NCBI GenBank assembly: GCA_022710245.1
Contig: JAKLHH010000415.1
Location: 1 to 6,803 of the forward strand
Length of the DNA: 6,803 nt
Direction of reading: 5' to 3'
Source of the DNA: Myxococcota bacterium
GTDB taxonomy: Bacteria; Myxococcota; Polyangia; GCA-2747355; JAKLHH01
The notes beneath the pieces are model-generated. The model did not search any database and was not told the origin of the DNA. It worked only from the letters and a program-made list of their open reading frames with translations. Below, piece by piece: positions 1-4,755 of the stretch (position 1 is the stretch's first letter; each line of letters begins with the position of its first letter). The position numbers and the translations under genes were made by a program.

Positions 1-1
1 G

Positions 2-1198
2 CTCCTGGTCGGCTTCGCCGGCGCGACCAAGTACAACGCCGCGCTGATCGCGGTGAACCTGCCCCTCGCGCACTGGCTGAACCCGCGCCGCGAGCGCTTC
101 TGGAACGCGAACTTCGTCCGCTCGCTGGGCTGGATGGTGCTCGGCTTCTTCATCGCCTGTCCCTACGCGCTCCTCGACCTGCCGCACTTCCTCGACGGCG
201 TCGCCACCGAGATGGCGCACTACCAGCGCGCGCACGTCGGCCACGAGGGGCAGTACAACCGCATCTTCTACTTCCTCTTCGTCACCTGGCGCGGCTTCGG
301 CCCGATCCTCGTCGGGCTCGGCCTCTACGGCGTCTACCGCATGCTGCGGCCGTTCAAGCGGCAGCACCTGCTGCTCCTCGTCTTCCCGGTCGTCTACCTC
401 GCGTTCGTCGGCTCCTACAAGGTCCGCTTCGTGCGCAACCTGATGCCAGTCCTGCCCTACCTCGCGCTCTGGATCGGCCACGGCGCCGCCTGCGCCTTCC
501 GCGACATCCGCGCGACCTGGCCGGCGCTGCGCAAGCTCCGCGCCTGGAAGCTCGCGCTCCCCGCGCTGCTCGTGGCCTTCGCGTGGCCGCTCTGGATCAC
601 CCTCGACGAGACGGTGGCGCTGGCGCGGCCCGACACGCGGCTCCGCGCGCGAGAGTGGATCGAGCGCAACGTGCCCGCCGGCAGCACCATCTACCTCCAG
701 TCCTGGAGCGTCGACGCGCTCTCGCCGCGCTTCCGCATCACCCGCGACCCGCGCGACAGCTTCCGCTGGGACTACTACGTCGCCACCGACCGCCTGAGCC
801 GGAAGTACTTCGACATGGCGCGGGTCAAGCCGGACATGTACGCGCAGGTCACCGAGGCGTTCCAGCACCGCGCGGCCGCGGTCTTCGACGGGCGCGAGGA
901 CAACCCGTACTACTGCACCGCCAGCCCGACCGTCGTCGTCTTCGCCCGCGATCCCGCGCGGCCGAAGGTGCAGCCCGGCGCGCCGCCGCCCAGGCCGCCC
1001 GCGCCCAGGCCACCCGCGCCCCGCCCGCCCGCGCCTCCTGCCGGGCAGCCCGCGCCTGCGGCCGGACAGCCCGCGCCCGCCGGGCAGCCCGCGCCTGCCG
1101 GGCAGCCCGCGCCTGCCGGGCAGCCCGCGCCGAGGCCGCCCGCCCCGCAGCCCGCGACGCCCGCGCGGCTCCCTGTACGTACCCCGCCCGGCCGCTGA
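2..1198 (+). CDS. GT39/PMT-family membrane glycosyltransferase, 5' truncated, with repetitive Pro-rich tail
   Basis: The frame is open from the window edge, so the start is missing; 398 residues are visible. Family members are polytopic inner-membrane enzymes that move a sugar from a lipid-linked donor to a lipid or protein acceptor. The visible part begins with GATKYNAAL, typical of a mid-protein helix in this family. It continues with hydrophobic helices at about visible residues 37-59, 89-115, 123-141, 147-163 and 184-201, and the RFVRNLMPVLPYLAL segment common in GT39 proteins. A soluble domain follows (about 205-315), opening with a REWIERNVPAGSTIY-like stretch. The catalytic Asp/Glu loop would lie in the missing N-terminus, so activity cannot be judged and the acceptor is unknown. 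The last 80 or so residues are low-complexity: three RPPAP units, then five AGQPAP units. The stop codon lies inside a 63-bp tandem repeat. Family call fairly sure, substrate unknown. Confidence 0.8.
   Translation, partial: LLVGFAGATKYNAALIAVNLPLAHWLNPRRERFWNANFVRSLGWMVLGFFIACPYALLDLPHFLDGVATEMAHYQRAHVGHEGQYNRIFYFLFVTWRGFGPILVGLGLYGVYRMLRPFKRQHLLLLVFPVVYLAFVGSYKVRFVRNLMPVLPYLALWIGHGAACAFRDIRATWPALRKLRAWKLALPALLVAFAWPLWITLDETVALARPDTRLRAREWIERNVPAGSTIYLQSWSVDALSPRFRITRDPRDSFRWDYYVATDRLSRKYFDMARVKPDMYAQVTEAFQHRAAAVFDGREDNPYYCTASPTVVVFARDPARPKVQPGAPPPRPPAPRPPAPRPPAPPAGQPAPAAGQPAPAGQPAPAGQPAPAGQPAPRPPAPQPATPARLPVRTPPGR
992..1132 (+). repeat. In-frame tandem repeats encoding RPPAP and AGQPAP
   Basis: Three 15-bp units (992-1036) encode RPPAP. 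After one extra Pro codon come five 18-bp units (1040-1057, 1061-1078, 1079-1096, 1097-1114, 1115-1132) encoding AGQPAP, with one extra Ala codon after the first. The 18-bp units are nearly identical in DNA: the second has GGA for GGG, and only the final codon position varies otherwise. This suggests recent slippage expansion rather than old protein repeats. The product is a flexible extracytoplasmic or cytoplasmic tail; which side of the membrane it lies on cannot be told from the partial protein. Confidence 0.85.
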
Positions 1199-1371
1199 TA
1201 GCGGTCTACGTCGCGCGATCTCTTGTCGCTACGGCCATGGCGTCCCCCGCCCGGCCGCTGATAGCGGTCTACGTCGCGCGATCTCTCTTGTCGCTACGGC
1301 CATGGCGTCCCCCGCCCGGCCGCTGATAGCGGTCTACGTCGCGCGAGCTCTTATTTGCTACGGCCATGGCG
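1182..1371 (+). repeat. Three tandem copies of a 63-65 bp hairpin-bearing repeat
   Basis: Copies run about 1182-1244, 1245-1309 and 1310-1371. Copies 1 and 2 differ mainly by a 2-bp insertion (TCTCTT against TCTCTCTT); copy 3 diverges around 1347-1355. Each copy carries three symmetric elements: a hairpin GGCCGCT-GAT-AGCGGTC (7-bp stem with one G-T pair; 1190-1206, 1253-1269, 1318-1334), the palindrome TCGCGCGA (1211-1218, 1274-1281, 1339-1346), and the palindrome GCCATGGC (1234-1241, 1299-1306, 1363-1370). The TGA stop of the upstream glycosyltransferase is the loop of the first hairpin. The array fills most of the spacer up to the hsp20 promoter. It could act as a string of transcription terminators or protein sites, or be an intergenic repeat family; there are no U-tracts after the hairpins. 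Confidence 0.85.
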
Positions 1372-1381
1372 GCGCCGAGGG

Positions 1382-1407
1382 CTTGACACCTCTGCAGGGC
1401 GCATTAC
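1382..1407 (+). promoter_or_regulatory. Candidate heat-shock (sigma-32-like) or sigma-70-like promoter of the hsp20 operon
   Basis: CTTGACA (1382-1388) is a good -35, matching both TTGACA and the sigma-32 CTTGAA core. GCGCATTA (1399-1406) resembles the C-rich sigma-32 -10 (CCCCATnT) and lies about 10-11 bp downstream, somewhat shorter than the E. coli sigma-32 spacing. No TATAAT-like hexamer sits 17 bp after the -35, which favours a heat-shock factor over the housekeeping one. No CIRCE inverted repeat (TTAGCACTC type) was found. Assignment rests on motif likeness and on the genes downstream. Confidence 0.45.
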
Positions 1408-1469
1408 CTCAGACGTCGACAAGCACGTGAACAGCCGGACCGCCGGCAACACAGGACAGGAGGTGAATC

Positions 1470-1913
1470 ATGCTCACACGCTGGACCGATCTTGGTGGAA
1501 CGATGCTCGATGAGTTCCAGCGCCGCATGAATCGGCTCTTCGAGGAGCTCGACTATGGGCGCTGGGAGGGGACGCCGTTCATCGGTGTGTCGTGGCCGCA
1601 GGCCAACCTCTACGACAACGGCAAGGAGCTGATGCTCCGCGCAGAGGTGCCGGGACTCTCCGAGAAGGACCTCCAGATCAACGCCAACCAGGAGATGCTG
1701 ACCATCTCCGGCGAGCGCAAGGTGGAGGTCCCGGAGGGCTACTCGGTGCACCGTCAGGAGCGAGGTGAGGTCCGCTTCTCGCGCAGCTTCACCTTCCCAT
1801 GCAAGGTGGACCTGGAGAAGACCACGGCCGCGGTGAAGCACGGCGTGCTCACCGTGACCCTGCCGAAGGCGGCCGAGTCGCAGCCGCGGCAGATCACGGT
1901 GAAGGCCCACTGA
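1470..1913 (+). CDS. hsp20: Hsp20 / alpha-crystallin small heat-shock protein, first of a pair
   Basis: The product is a cytoplasmic ATP-independent holdase that binds unfolding proteins and passes them to DnaK/ClpB. The 147 residues include a short N-terminal helix region with FQRRMNRLFEEL (about 16-27) and an alpha-crystallin domain (about 43-135). Hallmarks are the PGL turn at 61-63, FSRSFTFP at 103-110 and GVLTVTLPK at 125-133. A C-terminal ITV (142-144) matches the I-x-I/V motif used for oligomer assembly. The length is normal for a bacterial class A-type Hsp20. The start is supported by AGGAGGTGA (1458-1466), a near-perfect anti-16S match, 6 nt from GGAGG to ATG. It is first in a two-gene operon, 27 bp ahead of a second, divergent Hsp20, behind a heat-shock-like promoter. 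Confidence 0.95.
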   Translation: MLTRWTDLGGTMLDEFQRRMNRLFEELDYGRWEGTPFIGVSWPQANLYDNGKELMLRAEVPGLSEKDLQINANQEMLTISGERKVEVPEGYSVHRQERGEVRFSRSFTFPCKVDLEKTTAAVKHGVLTVTLPKAAESQPRQITVKAH

Positions 1914-1940
1914 GGAAGCAGCCAGGAGAGGAGGAGAGCC

Positions 1941-2327
1941 ATGGCAACGAACGAGACGCTGCAGAAGCGCGAGCCGAGCACGCCCGAGCGGGTGCAGGAG
2001 CGCCCCTCGGTGAAGCCGCGCGTGGACATCTACGAGAACGACCGCGAGCTGCTGGTGGTCGCTGACCTGCCGGGGGTGGGGAAGGACGAGCTGCGCATCC
2101 ACCTCGAGAAGGACCAGCTCACCATCGAGGGCAGCCGCAAGGAGGAGAAGCACGGGAACCCGCTGGCCCACGAGTTCCGCGAGGTGGACTACGCGCGGGC
2201 CTTCACCGTGCCGCAGGGGATCGACCACGACAAGATCGAGGCGGACCTGAAGCAGGGCGTGCTCTACCTCCACCTGCCGAAGGAGGAGGGCCTCAGGCCA
2301 CGGCAGATCCAGATCAAGAACAGCTAG
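1941..2327 (+). CDS. hsp20: Hsp20 / alpha-crystallin small heat-shock protein, second of a pair
   Basis: This 128-residue holdase is clearly paralogous to, but distinct from, its neighbour. The N-terminal arm (1-24) is short, hydrophilic and Pro/Glu-rich and lacks the FxRxMNRLF segment of the first gene. The alpha-crystallin domain spans about 25-115, with PGV at 44-46, YARAFTVP at 84-91 and GVLYLHLPK at 106-114. It ends with RQIQIKNS, where IQI (123-125) is a canonical I-x-I anchor. AGGAGG (1929-1934) sits 6 nt before ATG. The 27-bp gap from the first gene and absence of a terminator there indicate cotranscription. Different N-terminal arms in a paired operon suggest mixed oligomers or split client range, which is inference. 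Confidence 0.95.
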   Translation: MATNETLQKREPSTPERVQERPSVKPRVDIYENDRELLVVADLPGVGKDELRIHLEKDQLTIEGSRKEEKHGNPLAHEFREVDYARAFTVPQGIDHDKIEADLKQGVLYLHLPKEEGLRPRQIQIKNS

Positions 2328-2343
2328 CCAGAGACACCAGCCG

Positions 2344-2361
2344 TGGCGCCAGAGGGCGCCA
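2344..2361 (+). terminator. First hairpin after the hsp20 operon
   Basis: TGGCGCC (2344-2350), loop AGAG, GGCGCCA (2355-2361) form a perfect 7-bp stem. It is followed directly by a second, longer hairpin rather than by a T-tract. Alone it is not a classic intrinsic terminator; it may stall polymerase or protect the 3' end of the mRNA. Confidence 0.5.
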
Positions 2362-2407
2362 GCGAGACGCCGGGCGGCCAGAGGGCGTCCGGCGTCTCGT
2401 TCTGTTC
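2361..2407 (+). terminator. Intrinsic-like terminator of the hsp20 operon
   Basis: CGAGACGCCGG (2363-2373) and CCGGCGTCTCG (2389-2399) are perfect 11-bp complementary arms. The stem extends inward by three more pairs (one G-T) and outward by two, leaving a 9-nt loop (2377-2385). TTCTGTT (2400-2406) follows as a weak U-tract. It lies 34 bp past the hsp20 stop codon and between convergent genes. The loop sequence GCCAGAGGGCG also occurs in the preceding hairpin (2348-2358). Confidence 0.7.
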
Positions 2408-2507
2408 ACGCTACTCTCGTCGATTCTCGTCGACGCACCTGACCGGGCCGTCGACGCAGCGCCCCTCGCGAGGGAGGTCCGCTCAGCGTCCCTGGCGGCA
2501 GGTCCGC

Positions 2508-3884
2508 CTACTCCATCTCGTTCTCGACGATCGGCCCGCTCACCTCCACCTGGTCGCCGACCACCTTGCCGACCACACGGTAGCTCGAGAAGACCCCGTC
2601 GCAGTCGAGGTCGCCGCGCGCCTCGGCGACGAAGGTCGCGGCGGTCCCGCTGCCCTGGCTGGTGAAGCGGTACTGGTAGTAGTGCGGGTCGGAGAGCTGG
2701 AAGTGGAGCGCCATCCAGGGGCCGCGGTTCCAGTCCGACGGATCCGGCTGACACTTGCCGCCCTGCGCGCAGCAGGTCTTCGCCGGCGTCCACTCCTGGC
2801 TGCCGGCCGGGAACGCGTGTGGCTGCAGCTGCCCCGCCTGGTCGTAGCGGTCCGCGAGGTAGTAGGCCTTGGCGCCGACCGCGATCTTGTCGATCCCCTC
2901 GGTCGCCTCGACGCTCTTCGCCTTGCGCGTGTACTTGATGAACGCCGGGATCGCGACCGCCGCCATGATCCCGGCGACCGCCACCATCACCTGCGCGTTC
3001 CCCGTCGGGAGCTGGTAGCTGAGGCCGAGGCGATCGCCGACCTGCTTCGGCTCGAGCTCCTTCGCCAGCCGGGCGACGTTGTGGTAGGCCATGATGCTGC
3101 CGACGCCGGCGAGCACGTCCGGGCCCGCGGTCGCGCGCGCCTTCTGCTCCTCGAGCTGCTTGATCCCCTTCTGGATGGCGCCCATGGCGAGCTGCTTGAG
3201 CGAGGCGAGCTTGTCCGCCCGGCCGCCGACGGAGAGGCTGATCTTGCGCTGCTGGTCGACGGTGAGGGCGAGGTCCTTGACGCCGTACTGGGCCGCCATC
3301 GCGGCGACCTGCGGCTCGGGGATCAGCTCCACGCTGGCGCCGAGCAGCACCTCGACCTCCGGCCGGTCCGCGGCGAGCATCGCGGCGAGCGGGCCGGTGG
3401 GCTCGATCCCCTTCGCCTTGCCCTTCGAGAGGTCGATGCCGAGCTTGACCCCGTCGGGGGTGCCGATCAGCAGCCCGGTCGAGATGCGCGCGCCGACGAG
3501 CGGGCTCCCCTCGATGGAGAGGAGGTCCACGCCCTCGTGCTTGCCGGCCACGGCGCCCTTGAAGGTGCCCGCGCCGGCCGGCAGCCTGAGCATCGCGGCC
3601 GCCGTGGGCGGGCTCAGCGTGGTGACGAAGACCGCGATCCCGCTCACCGCGGTGAGGTCCACGGCGATCTGCTTCTCCAGGTAGGCCGAGAGCTCCTTCT
3701 TCATCTCCGGCGGGTCGGCGAGCCACTGCTGGAGGAGCGGCGCGATCGCGCTCTGGCGGACGAGGAGCGCCGCCTTCGTCCCCTGCGGGAGGTGCTCGAG
3801 GAGCGTCTCCTGCTTCTTCGCGCACGCCACGACCGCGACGCCGGCCGCCACCACGAGCAGACCTCTCCCACGCATGAGCGCCAT
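2508..3884 (-). CDS. Lipoprotein with internal type IV pilin-like helix and C-terminal pilin-like domain
   Basis: 458 residues. The start at 3884 is chosen because AAGGAGG (3890-3896) lies 5 nt before it; a start at 3923 would add 13 residues without a binding site and overlap the likely -10. The N-terminus MALMRGRGLLVVAAGVAVVAC is a signal peptide with lipobox VVAC (Cys21); Ala at +2 suggests outer-membrane delivery. Residues about 25-290 form an unrecognised mixed domain. At about 297-327 comes a hydrophobic stretch with AGIMAAVAIPAFIKY, then KAKSVEA, closely resembling the N-terminal helix of type IV pilins. Residues 328-458 resemble deltaproteobacterial pilin head domains: a TPAKTCC...C segment, W...LHFQLSDPHYYQYRF, and an acidic GDLDCDG turn. 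The Gly/Phe prepilin peptidase site and the pilin Glu5 are absent, so it is probably not processed as a pilin. It may be a surface protein assembled near or onto a pilus or secretion system; function unknown. Confidence 0.85.
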   Translation of the reverse strand: MALMRGRGLLVVAAGVAVVACAKKQETLLEHLPQGTKAALLVRQSAIAPLLQQWLADPPEMKKELSAYLEKQIAVDLTAVSGIAVFVTTLSPPTAAAMLRLPAGAGTFKGAVAGKHEGVDLLSIEGSPLVGARISTGLLIGTPDGVKLGIDLSKGKAKGIEPTGPLAAMLAADRPEVEVLLGASVELIPEPQVAAMAAQYGVKDLALTVDQQRKISLSVGGRADKLASLKQLAMGAIQKGIKQLEEQKARATAGPDVLAGVGSIMAYHNVARLAKELEPKQVGDRLGLSYQLPTGNAQVMVAVAGIMAAVAIPAFIKYTRKAKSVEATEGIDKIAVGAKAYYLADRYDQAGQLQPHAFPAGSQEWTPAKTCCAQGGKCQPDPSDWNRGPWMALHFQLSDPHYYQYRFTSQGSGTAATFVAEARGDLDCDGVFSSYRVVGKVVGDQVEVSGPIVENEME

Positions 3885-3918
3885 GACTGCCTCCTTGCAG
3901 GTTGCCTGTACGCGGGCC

Positions 3919-3947
3919 ATCATAACGCGCGGCGAGCCGCAGGACGA
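3919..3947 (-). promoter_or_regulatory. Candidate promoter for the pilin-like lipoprotein gene
   Basis: On the minus strand TATGAT (3924 down to 3919) matches the -10 consensus at five of six bases. TCGTCC (3947 down to 3942) is a poor -35 at 17-bp spacing. The distance from the -10 to the start codon is 35 nt, the same as for the other minus-strand lipoprotein gene. The same bases on the plus strand read CATAAC (3921-3926), a weak possible -10 for the divergent cytochrome gene. Confidence 0.4.
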
Positions 3948-3992
3948 GCGCCCGCTGCCGTCGATTCACCCCACTGCCGCAAGGAGGTCCCC

Positions 3993-4409
3993 GTGTCCCG
4001 ACCGCTCCTCGTCACCTCGATCCTCGCCCTGATCGCCGGCTGCGTCCCCGCGCCGAAGCAGAGCTACACCGTGGAGCAGCTCGGCAAGCTCGAGTCGCTC
4101 GAGGAGCTGATGCGCGTGCAGGCGCACGAGATGGATCAGCTCTTCGCCAAGCGCAACCAGCAGAGCTTCAGCGACCCGGAGCTCGGTGCGATGGCGACGG
4201 CGGCGAAGCGCGTCGACGCCACCTCGACCGCGCTCTTCCTGCGCTTCTCTCAGAAGTACGAGGGGCGCTTCAAGGGCTTCTCGGCCCAGCTCAACGCCGG
4301 CGCCAAGGAGCTCCTCGCCGCGGCCGAGGCCAAGCAGGGCCCGAGGGCCGCCGCCGCGCTGACGACGATGAAGCAGGCCTGCGCGGCGTGCCACAAGGTC
4401 TTCAAGTAG
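3993..4409 (+). CDS. Lipoprotein cytochrome c'-like haem protein
   Basis: 138 residues from a GTG start, supported by AAGGAGG (3981-3987) 5 nt upstream. The frame is open far upstream, but that part is only the reverse of the neighbouring gene. Residues 1-17 (SRPLLVTSILALIAGC) form a lipoprotein signal with lipobox IAGC. The body is almost entirely Ala/Lys/Glu/Gln-rich alpha-helix. The single haem c site CAACH (130-134) lies four residues from the C-terminus, followed by KVFK. A helical bundle with CxxCH at the extreme C-terminus is the hallmark of class II cytochromes (cytochrome c' / c556), and the length fits. Such proteins bind NO or serve in electron transfer. The gas-binding class normally leaves the sixth position open, which cannot be decided here. 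A lipid anchor is uncommon for this family, which is usually soluble and periplasmic. It is divergent from the pilin-like lipoprotein gene, sharing a 108-bp spacer. Confidence 0.85.
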   Translation: MSRPLLVTSILALIAGCVPAPKQSYTVEQLGKLESLEELMRVQAHEMDQLFAKRNQQSFSDPELGAMATAAKRVDATSTALFLRFSQKYEGRFKGFSAQLNAGAKELLAAAEAKQGPRAAAALTTMKQACAACHKVFK

Positions 4410-4430
4410 CCTCTGCGCTCCGCTCCCCGG

Positions 4431-4455
4431 CCGTCCCGTCCCATCCCGTCCCGTC
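4431..4455 (+). repeat. Pentanucleotide tandem repeat, five CCGTC units
   Basis: Five consecutive 5-bp units, CCGTC CCGTC CCATC CCGTC CCGTC, begin 22 bp after the cytochrome gene stop. One unit differs by a single base. This is a simple slippage-prone run; no function is evident. Confidence 0.85.
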
Positions 4456-4536
4456 AGCGCGTCTCACGCGAGGCCCACTCAGCCGCGGACCATCACCCAC
4501 AGCGCGTCTCGCGCGAGGACCACCCGGCCGCGGACC
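4455..4536 (+). repeat. Direct repeat, two 37-bp copies 45 bp apart
   Basis: Copies are 4455-4491 and 4500-4536, both starting CAGCGCGTCTC and ending CCGCGGACC; I count four mismatches in 37. A third copy in reverse orientation lies at 4632-4664. Confidence 0.85.
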
Positions 4537-4664
4537 TGAGCGGGAGAACGCCGGGCCCGAGGCACGTCGGGGGCCGATTCGTCGAGCGTCGATCCGGATG
4601 GGTGGAGCGGCGGCTCCTGGCGCTCGACGAGGGTCCGCGGTCCACTGGTCCTCGCGCGAGACGC
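4504..4664. repeat. Long imperfect inverted repeat
   Basis: The outer arms, 4504-4536 and 4632-4664, are each 33 nt. They match perfectly over 19 bp at the outer end (4504-4522 with 4646-4664) and 9 bp at the inner end (4528-4536 with 4632-4640), with a five-base poorly matched patch between. A second pair of 10-bp arms, 4579-4588 and 4621-4630, nests inside. The folded structure would be a long branched hairpin. It sits between convergent genes, fitting a bidirectional terminator, a decayed small inverted-repeat element, or a dispersed extragenic repeat; no transposase or target duplication was seen. Confidence 0.75.
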
Positions 4665-4666
4665 CT

Positions 4667-4742
4667 GGAGGTGCGAAGGGGAAGGGGAAGGGGAAGGGGA
4701 AGGGGAAGGGGGGCGGGGAACGAGGAGCGGAGGTGCGAAGGG
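4667..4742 (+). repeat. GGGGAA microsatellite flanked by a 14-bp direct repeat; G-quadruplex candidate
   Basis: Six GAAGGG units (4675-4710) give successive GGGG runs separated by AA, followed by another G-rich stretch to about 4718. At least four G-runs with 2-nt loops satisfy the usual G-quadruplex pattern on the plus strand. The 14-mer GGAGGTGCGAAGGG occurs at both 4667-4680 and 4729-4742, bracketing the run. It lies just past the 3' end of the minus-strand Cys-rich gene, so RNA of that gene would carry the C-rich strand. Confidence 0.8.
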
Positions 4743-4755
4743 AGAGGACGAGAAG

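Larger units (their letters stand above)
4410..4755. other. Repeat-dense spacer between convergent genes
   Basis: No credible gene lies in these 346 bases; the open frames here have low-complexity Gly/Arg/Lys products made by the repeats. The stretch is built from a CCGTC-type pentanucleotide run, a 37-bp direct repeat, a long imperfect inverted repeat, a GGGGAA microsatellite and a 14-bp direct repeat flanking it. The genes on both sides end towards it, so any hairpin here could end transcription from either side. Confidence 0.75.

Noticed and set aside
583..1326. Long plus-strand open frame overlapping the glycosyltransferase
   Set aside because: It is the +1 shadow of the real gene: Arg/Ala-rich low-complexity product with no domain. 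The true frame has clear membrane helices and family motifs.
1182..1371. CRISPR array
   Set aside because: The whole 63-65 bp unit repeats with no variable spacers and no cas genes are nearby.
2463..2474. Palindrome CCCTCGCGAGGG near the end of the pilin-like gene
   Set aside because: Perfect 12-bp symmetry, but no loop and no T-tract on either strand; not supportable as a terminator or a known operator.
2314..3969. 551-codon minus-strand frame overlapping the pilin-like lipoprotein gene
   Set aside because: It is a frame shadow with an Arg/Gly/Ala-rich product. The neighbouring frame carries the lipobox, ribosome binding site and pilin-like segment.
2343..3992. Upstream extension of the cytochrome frame
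   Set aside because: It is merely the antisense of the pilin-like gene. The GTG at 3993 has its own ribosome binding site and begins a lipoprotein signal.
4504..4664. Insertion sequence
   Set aside because: Inverted arms are present but there is no transposase, room for one, or flanking target duplication.
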